64,000 bases of DNA, from assembly GCA_027306605.1 (NCBI GenBank), contig DAHUZK010000074.1, forward strand, positions 1 through 64,000. The letters are read 5' to 3'. The position numbers and the translations under genes were made by a program. This DNA is from Acidimicrobiaceae bacterium (lineage in GTDB: Bacteria; Actinomycetota; Acidimicrobiia; Acidimicrobiales; RAAP-2). The notes below the pieces were generated by a model that searched no databases, was not told the origin of the DNA, and was given only the letters and a program-made list of their open reading frames with translations. Positions within the stretch are counted from its first letter, which is position 1, and each line of letters opens with the position of its first letter. Below, piece after piece: positions 9,364 through 17,707 of this stretch.

Positions 9364-10803
9364 ATGCAGCCACTCGTCGGCCTGGACGCCGCCTTCCTGT
9401 CGCTCGAGACGCCGACGACGCCCATGCACGTGGGCGTGGCGTTGCTGCTGGACCCGCCCGAAGGCACTCGGTCCCTCTTCTCGTCCTCGACCCGGTACGC
9501 GCAGATCCGCCGCATCATCGAGCAGCGGCTCCATCTCATCGCGCCCCTCCGCCAACGGGCGCTGCGGGTGCCTCTGGGTCTGCACCACCCGGTCTGGGTG
9601 GACGACCCGGACTTCGATCTCGACGACCATCTCACCCGGGCCAGCCTGCCGTCACCCGGCCGGCGGCCCGAGCTCGACGCCTACGTGGCCTCCATCATGA
9701 GCCGGCCGCTCGATCCGGACCGGCCCTTGTGGGAGATGCACGTGGTGGAGGGACTCGAGGACGACCGTATCGCCCTGGTCGCCAAGGTGCACCACGCCGT
9801 CCTCGACGGGGTGGGTGGCGCTTCGGTGCTGGCGGCCTTCCTCGACGTCACACCGCGCAGCCGCGTCGTCGGTCTGCCGCCCGAGTGGGATCCCGCACCG
9901 CTACCGTCGCAGGCGCAGCTGCTGCGCCACGCAGCCACGTCGCTGGCGCGCCAACCGGGTGAGACCCTCAGCACGCTCCAGGCGGGCGTCGAGACAGTGG
10001 CCGACCTCGGCCTGCACAACCGCGAGTTGAGCGGGAGGGGAGAGCGGCCGCCACCCGCGTTCTTCGCGGCACCGCGCACCTCGTTCAACGGCGCCGTATC
10101 GAACCGCAAGCGCTACGCGACGGTCTCGGTGCCACTCGAGGACGTCAAGCTGGTCAGGCGCGTGTTCGAGGCCACCGTCAACGACGTGATCCTCGCCATC
10201 GTCTCGGGCGGTCTGCGCCGCTTGCTCGAGGACCGTGGCGAGGAGGTCGAGCGCTCACTCGTCGCCATGGTGCCGGTCTCCACCCGCAGCGAGGAGCAGG
10301 CGGACGGATTGGGGAACCAGATCTCGGGGATGCTGGTCTCCCTGGCGAGCGACATCGACGATCCGGTCCAGCGGCTCGATGCGATCTCGGAGTCGGCTGG
10401 GGTGGCCAAGGAACAGGAGAAGCTCCATCGCGGGCGCCTGCTCGGTGACCTGGCCCAGATCGCCGTGCCCGCCGTGGTCTCACGCATGGCGCGCGCCGTG
10501 GCCGGTGCCCGGTTGTTCGACAAGGTGCGGCCACCATTCAACGTGACGGTGTCGAGCGTGCGCGTACCCGATGTGGCGCTCTTCTGCGCCGGCAGCCGCG
10601 TGGTTGCCATGTACCCGGTGGGTCCGATGGCCGAGGGCATCGGCGTGAACGTGACGTCGTTCTCGTATCTCGATCGCGTGCACTTCGGACTCCTGGCCTG
10701 CCGGCGGCTCATCCCAGAACTCGACGAGCTGGCGACGCACTTCGACGACGCGCTGGGCGAGCTGGTGGCGTGCGCACTCGACGCGGAGGGCGCCATCGCC
10801 TGA
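9364..10803 (+). CDS. Wax ester synthase/diacylglycerol acyltransferase (WS/DGAT)
   Basis: KVHHAVLDGVGGASVL (HHxxxDG); NDVILAIVSGGLRRLL; FNVTVSSVRVPDVALFCAGSRV. Confidence 0.92.
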   Translation: MQPLVGLDAAFLSLETPTTPMHVGVALLLDPPEGTRSLFSSSTRYAQIRRIIEQRLHLIAPLRQRALRVPLGLHHPVWVDDPDFDLDDHLTRASLPSPGRRPELDAYVASIMSRPLDPDRPLWEMHVVEGLEDDRIALVAKVHHAVLDGVGGASVLAAFLDVTPRSRVVGLPPEWDPAPLPSQAQLLRHAATSLARQPGETLSTLQAGVETVADLGLHNRELSGRGERPPPAFFAAPRTSFNGAVSNRKRYATVSVPLEDVKLVRRVFEATVNDVILAIVSGGLRRLLEDRGEEVERSLVAMVPVSTRSEEQADGLGNQISGMLVSLASDIDDPVQRLDAISESAGVAKEQEKLHRGRLLGDLAQIAVPAVVSRMARAVAGARLFDKVRPPFNVTVSSVRVPDVALFCAGSRVVAMYPVGPMAEGIGVNVTSFSYLDRVHFGLLACRRLIPELDELATHFDDALGELVACALDAEGAIA

Positions 10804-10810
10804 CCGAGAG

Positions 10811-10855
10811 GCGGGCGGCGGGGCCGAGTGGCGGAGCTCGGCCCTCACCGCCCGC
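10811..10855. terminator. GC-rich hairpin between convergent genes
   Basis: GCGGGCGGcGGGGCCGAG ... CTCGGCCCtcaCCGCCCGC inverted repeat. Confidence 0.6.
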
Positions 10856-10912
10856 GCTGCTTCGGGTGGCCGTTGGGATCGGCGGCGGCCGGCTAGCGAC
10901 CGAGATGTCCAA

Positions 10913-11278
10913 CTAGAAGACGCTGCTGGCGGTGGCGGCGCTGCTCGACGGGGCCCCAGCTCCCGATGGCGGCACGTGGGCTCCGGGCCCGGCGTTGGAG
11001 CCGCTCCCCATGTTCGGGCAGTTGTGCGTCCCTCCCGAGGGCGCGTTGGTGTTGCCGCTCGAGCCCGAGGACGGGGACGTCGTGGACGAGCCGGACGAGC
11101 CGTTCGGGCTGGAGCTGGAGCTGGCGTTCGAGCTCGAGGCCGCATTGCTCGAGGTGGCGGCTGTGCCGGACGCCGTGGCGTTGCTGGAGGTGGCCGCATC
11201 GGCGACGAGCGCGCCGCCGGCCACGAGGCCGGAGGTGAGCGCGCCGGCGGCGAGCACAGTGCGGAGGCGGATCTTCAT
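10913..11278 (-). CDS. Secreted Ser/Asn/Gly-rich low-complexity protein
   Basis: MKIRLRTVLAAGALTSGLVAGGALVADAA signal peptide then SSSNASSSSSPNGSSGSSTTS tract. Confidence 0.6.
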   Translation of the reverse strand: MKIRLRTVLAAGALTSGLVAGGALVADAATSSNATASGTAATSSNAASSSNASSSSSPNGSSGSSTTSPSSGSSGNTNAPSGGTHNCPNMGSGSNAGPGAHVPPSGAGAPSSSAATASSVF

Positions 11279-11462
11279 CAGGATTCCCTTTCGTCGTCTT
11301 GGTCGTCTGTCCCCGGTCCATTCGGACCAGCATGCGCAGGATGCGCCCCCGACCTTGAGGCCAGCGCAGAACGGCGTGAGGCAGTCGTCCGAGTTTCCTG
11401 ACGATCGCGTGACGTCTCTCAGGAACGACGGGACCCGGAGGGACAGGGTGCGCGTCCGTGGC

Positions 11463-12251
11463 TCAGCGCTTGCGGGCTCGCCAGCAGTAAGAGCGCATGG
11501 GTACATCGACCACCTCGCTGCCACTGAAGCGCGTCTCGGTCTCGAGGTACCGGGTCATGGTGTCGAGATGCCGGCGACGGGCGGCGTCGTCCATGGTGAT
11601 GACCGCACTGTAGGTGGTGGCGAGAGCAACGAGGTCCTCTTTGGACATGGGCCGGGTCCAGCGGAAGAGCTCAGTTTCCGGCTCGTCGAAGGGACTCGGG
11701 CCCGCGGCCTCGACATCGACGACATGCCGGTGCCGCCGGCGCGCGTCGAGGCTCACCCGTTGCTCGGGACGGAGCTCGGTCCCACCCGCCCACAACGTGC
11801 GCATCCAGTCGACGGTACGGTCCGGGCCGCTCCAGGCCAGGGCGAAGCGGCCGCCGGGTCGCAAGACCCGGGCCACCTCGGGGACGGCCCGCCGCTCGTC
11901 CACCCAGTGCCAGGCCGACTGGGCGACGACCAGATCGAAAGAGGAGTCCTCCGCGGGGAGTGCCTCAGCGGTGCCGGCCGTGATCGCGAGACGCGCCCCG
12001 CCGGCGTCAGCTCCGGCGAGGAGGGCGCGCATTCTCTCGTCGGGTTCCACTGCGGTCACGTGCGCCACGCGCTCGACCAGTAACCGGGTGAGGATCCCCG
12101 TTCCGGCCCCGAACTCGAGCGCGCGCGCGGCGTCGTCGGGAACCAGGAAGTCGACTGCCTCCGCGGAGGGGCGGGGGCGAAGCCGGTCGTACTCCGCGGC
12201 AACGGCGCCGAAGGATCGGCTCAGGACGGCGGTGGTCGCGTCTTGGCGCAC
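11463..12251 (-). CDS. Class I SAM-dependent methyltransferase
   Basis: ALEFGAGTGILTRLL; VTAVEPDERM; FDLVVAQSAWHWVDERRAVPEVARVLRPGGRFAL. Confidence 0.88.
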   Translation of the reverse strand: MRQDATTAVLSRSFGAVAAEYDRLRPRPSAEAVDFLVPDDAARALEFGAGTGILTRLLVERVAHVTAVEPDERMRALLAGADAGGARLAITAGTAEALPAEDSSFDLVVAQSAWHWVDERRAVPEVARVLRPGGRFALAWSGPDRTVDWMRTLWAGGTELRPEQRVSLDARRRHRHVVDVEAAGPSPFDEPETELFRWTRPMSKEDLVALATTYSAVITMDDAARRRHLDTMTRYLETETRFSGSEVVDVPMRSYCWRARKR

Positions 12252-12385
12252 CAGGGCAAATCTACCGACGAGGGGCCGCCGGGCGCGGCCGCCCGGCGTG
12301 GCCCTCGACTCGACGCCATCGCTGGCCAGCGAGCACGGTGGCCAGCGGTCCGCTGATCCTCGGCGCGCTAAAGTGGTGGTTCAAC

Positions 12386-12460
12386 GCGGAAGTGGCGCAG
12401 CGGTAGCGCATCACCTTGCCAAGGTGAGGGTCGCGGGTTCGAATCCCGTCTTCCGCTCCA
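12386..12460 (+). tRNA. tRNA-Gly (anticodon GCC), CCA encoded
   Basis: GCGGAAGTGGCGCAGCGGTAGCGCATCACCTTGCCAAGGTGAGGGTCGCGGGTTCGAATCCCGTCTTCCGCTCCA folds as a cloverleaf. Confidence 0.96.
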
Positions 12461-12463
12461 GGT

Positions 12464-12487
12464 CAGCGGCTCCTTTTGGGGCCGCTG
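12464..12487 (+). terminator. Hairpin just after tRNA-Gly
   Basis: CAGCGGCTCC-TTTT-GGGGCCGCTG, one G-U pair. Confidence 0.6.
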
Positions 12488-12572
12488 CGTCGCGTTTTGG
12501 GGGCTCCATGTCGCGTCCATCGCGCGGGCGCGCGCGATGGAGCGCCGATTTCGGGGCCGAAATGCGTGCTCG

Positions 12573-13395
12573 TCAGCGGTCGTCAGCGGGTCCGCCCGAG
12601 CGGCGAAAGGGGCGCACATCAGCCAGCCGGGCGAGCTCCGAGAGCGCCTCGGCGATGGCCCGATCGCGATCCGCCGTGGCGTGTTGGTACAGCAGCGTCG
12701 CCCTCGGGTTGGCGTGCCCCATGCGTGCCATGAGCTCCTTGGTCGACGCCCCGGTGGCCGCGGCCAAGGTGTTGCCGGTGTGGCGCAGGTCGTGGAAGTG
12801 GAGGTGCTCGACTCCCACCGCTGTGCGCGCCGTGCGCCAGTGGCGGGAGAACGTCTTGCGGTACAGCACGACCCCGCCCGGTCCGCTGAACAGCGGAGCG
12901 TCGGCTTTTGCTCCGACGTGGTCGCGCAAGTGACCCTCGAGCTCGGGCACCACGTGGGGAGGGATCGTCACCTTCCGTCTTCCGGCGGCGCTCTTCGGGG
13001 GACCGACGACGACGGTCCCGTCGGTGCGTTCGTAGGTCGAGCCCACCACCTCGACGGTGCCGTGGAGCACGTCGATCCGTCGGCGGGTGAGAGCGAGCAG
13101 CTCGCCCAGGCGCAAGCCGCACCAGGCCCCGAGGACCACCATGGCCCGATTAGGAAGGATGCATCGCTTCGACCAGTGCGTCGACCTCGGCGATGGTGGC
13201 GACCGGGCGCTCCGTAGATTCGCCGCTCGCCGCACCGCGCACGACACAAGGATTCCGCCACACGATCTCGTCCTCGACCGCCGTGGCGAAGATGGCATGG
13301 AGCACTCGGTAGATCCTGGCCGTGGTGGCCGGTGCCAACCGGGTCCCGAGCTCGGCGTTCCACGCGCGCGCCTCGGACGGCGTCACCTTGCCCAT
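12573..13395 (-). pseudogene. Tyrosine recombinase (phage-type integrase), frameshifted and N-terminally truncated
   Basis: Frame 1: MGKVTPSEARAWNAELGTRLAPATTARIYRVLHAIF...VDALVEAMHPS*; frame 2 continues RAMVVLGAWCGLRLGELLAL...HFHDLRHTGNTLAAATGASTKELMARMGHANPRATLLYQHA. Confidence 0.85.
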
Positions 13396-13638
13396 GGCTC
13401 GCCGCCTCTGATCGGACCACGTGAGCGTCGAGAACTCGATCGTGAATCCACGGCTTCGACCGACTCGGGAGCGAGGACGAGGCGGGGTCCGGCAGCGTCA
13501 CCGAACGGCTGGACCGTCTCGGGAAGGCGGTCTTCGACCAGTCTGCATGAGAGGTTTACAGGGGTGCCGGGGTGTCCCGTAACGCCGGCCCGAGGTGCCA
13601 CCGTTCGGCCCTGGGGGCACCCCCTGATCTCACTGAGT

Positions 13639-13668
13639 ATACAATGAAATTACTATCTCATACAATGA
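13639..13668 (+). promoter_or_regulatory. Candidate operator/promoter of the VapBC-like module: two ATACAATGA direct repeats 21 bp apart
   Basis: gtATACAATGAaattactatctcATACAATGAtc, AT-rich island directly upstream of the antitoxin start. Confidence 0.5.
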
Positions 13669-13683
13669 TCAGAGGGTGCCCAG

Positions 13684-13929
13684 ATGACGACCAACTACGT
13701 GATGAAGGTTTCCTCCAACGGTCAGGTATCGATCCCGGCCGAGGCGCGGGCACGGTGGAACGTCGAGAAGGTGGTCATGGTCGACCTCGGGGACCGTGTG
13801 GTCGTGCGGCCGCTGCCGGATAAGCCCGTTGGGGCTCTCAAGGGCAAATACCGCCGCCGCGGGGCGAACAGCGATCGCATGCGCCGCCAGTCGAGGATCG
13901 AGGAAGCTGCTCGCGAACGCCGTCGATGA
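13684..13929 (+). CDS. AbrB/MazE/VapB-type antitoxin
   Basis: VMKVSSNGQVSIPAEARARWNVEKVVMVDLGDRVVVRPLP swapped-hairpin AbrB motif. Confidence 0.8.
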   Translation: MTTNYVMKVSSNGQVSIPAEARARWNVEKVVMVDLGDRVVVRPLPDKPVGALKGKYRRRGANSDRMRRQSRIEEAARERRR

Positions 13930-14360
13930 TCGTTCTCGACTCCTTCGCCGTTCTCGCTCTGCTCCGCGATGAGCCTGCAGCCGCCCAGGTCCAGCGGCTC
14001 ATCGAGGACGATGAGGAGGCGGCGCTCACGGTTCTCGGTGTCGCCGAAGTCGTCGATTGTCTGGTGCGATTGATCGGAGCCGATGAAGACTCCGCCGTCC
14101 TCGACTTGGCGCAGCTCGGCCTGGCCTCGCCTTCCCCAGTCAAGGTTGGGTTGGCGCTACAGGCCGGACTTCTTCGAGCCCGGTACTACCACCGCAGAAC
14201 CCGAGCCGTGAGTCTCGCCGACTGTGTTGCAGCCGAAACGGCACGGCCATCCGGCGATCGGCTCGCTACTGCCGACCCACATCTGCTCGATATGTGCCAC
14301 GAGGAAGGCATCTCGTTCATTGCGTTACCGGATAGCACCGGATGCACGTGGTCGTCCTGA
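13926..14360 (+). CDS. PIN-domain ribonuclease toxin (VapC-like)
   Basis: MIVLDSFAVLALLRDEPAAAQV; SLADCVAAETA; LATADPHLLD; ATGA overlap with antitoxin. Confidence 0.85.
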   Translation: MIVLDSFAVLALLRDEPAAAQVQRLIEDDEEAALTVLGVAEVVDCLVRLIGADEDSAVLDLAQLGLASPSPVKVGLALQAGLLRARYYHRRTRAVSLADCVAAETARPSGDRLATADPHLLDMCHEEGISFIALPDSTGCTWSS

Positions 14361-14396
14361 ACACCGGGTAGAGGGCCAGCCCTTACCCTCTATGAC

Positions 14397-15335
14397 GTGG
14401 GTTCAGCGTCTCGGTCTGACGGCGAGCTGATGACGGCAGTTCAGGCCCTCGGTGACAAGGGCTTGGCAGTTGAGGGTGTCCACGTATGCGCACACAACCG
14501 GCCGCCAATCGAATACCACTGGGTAGCCGACGTGCGCCGCGACATCTTCTCGGCCTCAAAGACGTTCACCGCCGTGGCCATCGGTATCGCTGAGGGTGAG
14601 GGGCTACTTCATGTTGACGATGCGATCCTGTCTCACCTTGGTCACCTGACGTCTGCCCCGGCGAACGGTGTTGAGGCGATCACCATCCGGCACCTGCTCA
14701 CCATGACCTCCGGGATCGCCTACCGCTGGGAAGATCCGGACGCTGACCAGCCGGGGGATGCCGCAGTCGACATCCTGACGACACCGCTCGGTGCGGCGCC
14801 CGGGTCCGCCTTTGCCTATCGGGGCGCGAATACGTACCTGCTCAGCCGCATCATCCACACTTGCTCAGGCGAGGACTTGCGAGACTTCCTGTCTCCCCGC
14901 TTGTTCGCGCCGCTGGCCATCGGAAACCCGCAGTGGCTGCGATGCCCACTCGGGTACTCACTCGGTGCGGTTGGACTGCATTTGCGCACGGCCGAGGTCG
15001 CCAGACTCGGCCGCACCTTGCTCGATGGCGGCCGTTTCCTCGACAAGCAGTTGCTTCCGGCCAGCTTCGTGACGAGCATGACAGTCGACTGCGTGGCCAC
15101 CAACGGGCACGTCGCCACCGGCGCGACCGCACCCCACAAGGAGAATGCGCTCTACGGCCGCGGCGTCTGGTTGTGCCAACGGGACGACGCGTGGCGAATG
15201 GACGGCCTTTACGGGCAGTTCAGCGTGATCCTGCCCCGACATCGGGCGTGCGTGACCACGACTGCTCACTACAGAGGTCCCACCACTGACATTCTGGACG
15301 CCATCTGGTCGGATATCGTGCCAGCGCTGGACTGA
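14397..15335 (+). CDS. Serine hydrolase, class C beta-lactamase-like
   Basis: FSASKTFTAVAIG (SxxK), ITIRHLLTMTSGI, YRGANTYLLSRII. Confidence 0.8.
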   Translation: MGSASRSDGELMTAVQALGDKGLAVEGVHVCAHNRPPIEYHWVADVRRDIFSASKTFTAVAIGIAEGEGLLHVDDAILSHLGHLTSAPANGVEAITIRHLLTMTSGIAYRWEDPDADQPGDAAVDILTTPLGAAPGSAFAYRGANTYLLSRIIHTCSGEDLRDFLSPRLFAPLAIGNPQWLRCPLGYSLGAVGLHLRTAEVARLGRTLLDGGRFLDKQLLPASFVTSMTVDCVATNGHVATGATAPHKENALYGRGVWLCQRDDAWRMDGLYGQFSVILPRHRACVTTTAHYRGPTTDILDAIWSDIVPALD

Positions 15336-15489
15336 GCGGCAGGGTGTCTTCGACCACGGAGCACACCGTCCCAGAACGCCTAATACGGGGTATGGGAGCT
15401 ACCGCCGCAGGTCGTACTCCGCATAGCGCCCATCACGGACGGATGGTCAGCTCATTCCCGGCCCGTCACGGGCTCGTACGTCGCAACGA

Positions 15490-15583
15490 TCACACCTCGT
15501 CGATTAGATCGGCCACCATCAGCGACTGGAAGCTGACCACTGCCCATGATTGCCAGAACACCAGTGGTCTGCTCCTTGAGAGG
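15490..15583 (-). pseudogene. C-terminal remnant of dihydrofolate-reductase-like (RibD_C) gene
   Basis: LKEQTTGVLAIMGSGQL in one frame, then QSLMVADLIDEV* in the next; matches the LKEQPG..L.V.GSG.LVQSLM..DLIDE family pattern. Confidence 0.75.
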
Positions 15584-15586
15584 CAC

Positions 15587-17239
15587 TCAAAGAGAGTCAC
15601 CGGCGCCGGCCATGCCCACGATGGGCTTGTTGAGGCGCAGGGCCCCGGTCGAGCCATAGAAGTGGGCGTCACCGTAGGAGAAGATCCCTCCGTCGGAGGC
15701 CACCAGCCGATAGCCCTGTCCCGTCATGCTCGAGGTCATCCCCACCACCGGGGCGTTGAGCGCCTTGCCCCCCATCGAGCCGTAGAAGCGGGCGTCGCCG
15801 AAGCTGAAGACCCCGCCGTCGGAGGCAACCAGCCAGTAACCCTGCCCGTCAGAAGTGGTGGCCATGCCCACGACGGGTCGGTTGAGCGTCAGGGCGCCGG
15901 TCGAGCCGTAGAAGCCGGCGTCGCCGAAGCTGAAGACCCCTCCGTCGGAGGCCACCAGCCAGTAGCCGTGCCCGTCGGGGGTGGCGGCCATGCCCACGAT
16001 CGGGGCATTGAGCACCGTCCCGCTCATCGAGCCGTAGAAGCCGGCATCGCCGAAGGCATAGACCGCACCATCAGCACCGACCTCCCAGTAGCCCTTGGCG
16101 TCAGGAGTAGCGGCGATGGCGACGATGCCACCGCCTCCGTGGCTCGCGGCATCCCCGTAGTTGGGGGCGTTGCCGAAGCCGTAGACGTTCCCGTCGCGCC
16201 CGGCCAGCCAATAGCCGCACGCGCTCGAGGCGATGCCCACGATGTCGTTGACGCTGACATGCTCGCCGGGCAGTGACCCGTGGTAGGACGCGCCCCCGAA
16301 GGCGAAGGCCCCGCCGTCTGAGGCCACCATCTGGTAGCCGCTGTGGGCACAGCCTGGCCCGGGCTGCTGGGGAGCCGCTTGGGTGGTCACGACAGGTGAA
16401 GCCCCAAGCGGCGCCACCGACCCAGCTCCTTGGCTCTGCGAGACGGCGAACGTGTCGCTGCTGGCGCTCGAGGGAGCTGTCGCGTCGGCGTAGGTGATGG
16501 TGCAGATCGCGTTCGCCGCCAGCGTGACGGCGCTCACCGCGACGGTGCGCCCGCTGACCCCAGCCCCCCCACATGTCGAGGTCACAGTGCCCGGCTGGCC
16601 CGTCGTCGTGGTCGGATTGGTCCATCCACCCGGGATGCTCAGGTCGAGCTGCCCGCTGCTCATGCCGAGGGCATCAGCGGTGTAGGCGAAGACCAGTGTG
16701 TTGGTGCTCGAGGCTGTCACGGTCGAGGGGCTGACGGCCATGGTGCCCGCACCGGACTCAGCATTTACGGACACGCTCGGGGACGTGCTCAGGGCCTGAG
16801 CGGTGTCAGACGAGGTCTGGCCCTGATAGGCAGCGAAGGTGTCAGTCCCGGCCGCCGCCGGTGCGGTTGCGTCGGCGTAGGTGATGGTGCAGGTCGCGTT
16901 CGCCGCCAACGTCACACCGGAGAGTTCTATGAGATTGCCGTTGGTAGAGATGCTCGTCCCACACGTGCGGGACACGTGACCCTGAGTCGCCGTGGTAGAC
17001 GGTGTGGTCCACCCAACAGGGACGTTGAGGACGAGCGGACCTGCACTCATCCCTGCCGAGGTGGCCGTGTAGGTGAAGACCAGCGTGTTGGCATTTGAGC
17101 CCTCGACCACCGAGGTCGGGGAGACGGTCATGGTGCCCAGCCCTGCAGTTGCGGCTGCCGCAAGAGGCGCGCCCGCCACAAGGGCCATACCGACGAGCGC
17201 GAGCCCGCCCACGGCAGCCCCGGCGTACCGCAGCCATTT
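15587..17239 (-). CDS. Secreted protein: two ~110-aa SPTxVxxxNTLVFxYTA modules plus six GYWLVASDGG 42-aa repeats
   Basis: Signal peptide MKWLRYAGAAVGGLALVGMALVAGAPLAAAA; duplicated module LAANATCTITYADATAP / LAANAICTITYADATAP; C-terminal repeats; stop codon lies in the flanking 14-bp repeat. Confidence 0.8.
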   Translation of the reverse strand, partial: KWLRYAGAAVGGLALVGMALVAGAPLAAAATAGLGTMTVSPTSVVEGSNANTLVFTYTATSAGMSAGPLVLNVPVGWTTPSTTATQGHVSRTCGTSISTNGNLIELSGVTLAANATCTITYADATAPAAAGTDTFAAYQGQTSSDTAQALSTSPSVSVNAESGAGTMAVSPSTVTASSTNTLVFAYTADALGMSSGQLDLSIPGGWTNPTTTTGQPGTVTSTCGGAGVSGRTVAVSAVTLAANAICTITYADATAPSSASSDTFAVSQSQGAGSVAPLGASPVVTTQAAPQQPGPGCAHSGYQMVASDGGAFAFGGASYHGSLPGEHVSVNDIVGIASSACGYWLAGRDGNVYGFGNAPNYGDAASHGGGGIVAIAATPDAKGYWEVGADGAVYAFGDAGFYGSMSGTVLNAPIVGMAATPDGHGYWLVASDGGVFSFGDAGFYGSTGALTLNRPVVGMATTSDGQGYWLVASDGGVFSFGDARFYGSMGGKALNAPVVGMTSSMTGQGYRLVASDGGIFSYGDAHFYGSTGALRLNKPIVGMAGAGDSL

Positions 17240-17452
17240 CATACCCGCCCTAGAACGCAGCATGTGTGTACTCCCGTCTCCGACCTAACTCTGAGCCCCG
17301 AAGGATCCGGACCGCACGTCCGGCATGGCGCACCGTGCCGAGATGCCCGGGCGCATCTTGGAGGTCGGCTCGTCGTACTGCTTGCTTTACGGCAATTCGG
17401 TGTCACAACCCCGGTTCCTGGGGAACCGTCGGCTGCACCAGACGCACATGGA

Positions 17453-17510
17453 GGCACTCAAAGAAACCCGCTCAAAGAGAGGCACTCAAAGAGAGGCACT
17501 CAAAGAGAGG
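17453..17510. repeat. 14-bp tandem repeat GGCACTCAAAGAGA, four copies (two diverged); single extra copy at 15582-15595
   Basis: Units start at 17453, 17467, 17481, 17495. Confidence 0.95.
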
Positions 17511-17704
17511 GACTGCGGACGTTTCTGCGAGATCGCCGTGCAGCAACACGTCGAGTTGGGCCATCGAAGAGGCTCTGTCAGTGACCTGGAGGCGACGTAC
17601 TTGGGTGTGTCGTTGAGTGCAGAAGTGAACGGACTGTCGGGCTGCGAATTCCAGTGCGACAACAGCTGCTCGTACGTCCACCTCGTTCGCTCGGACACGA
17701 CCAT
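17511..17704 (-). pseudogene. Central remnant of the same dihydrofolate-reductase-like gene, frameshifted
   Basis: WTYEQLLSHWNSQPDSPFTSALNDTPKYVASRSLTEPLRWPNST then LLHGDLAETSAV in another frame; matches TYE.FA.YWP...ALN..PKYVVSRTLT.PL.W.NSTLL.GD. Confidence 0.8.
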
Positions 17705-17707
17705 TTG

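Larger units (their letters stand above)
15584..17510. mobile_element. Putative insertion (1,927 bp) carrying a secreted repeat-protein gene inside a DHFR-like gene; GAGAGG duplicated at 15578-15583 and 17505-17510
   Basis: Two halves of one gene flank the segment; both junctions carry GAGAGGCACTCAAAGAGAG; excision restores the frame ETSAVPL-KEQTTG. Confidence 0.65.

Noticed and set aside
12368-12619. ORF on minus strand containing GRRDSNPRPSPWQGDALPLRHFR
   Set aside because: It is the antisense translation of tRNA-Gly, a well-known false protein prediction.
15584-17510. Classical IS element or integron cassette
   Set aside because: No transposase or integrase ORF inside, terminal repeats are direct rather than inverted, and no attC-like palindromic site was recognised.
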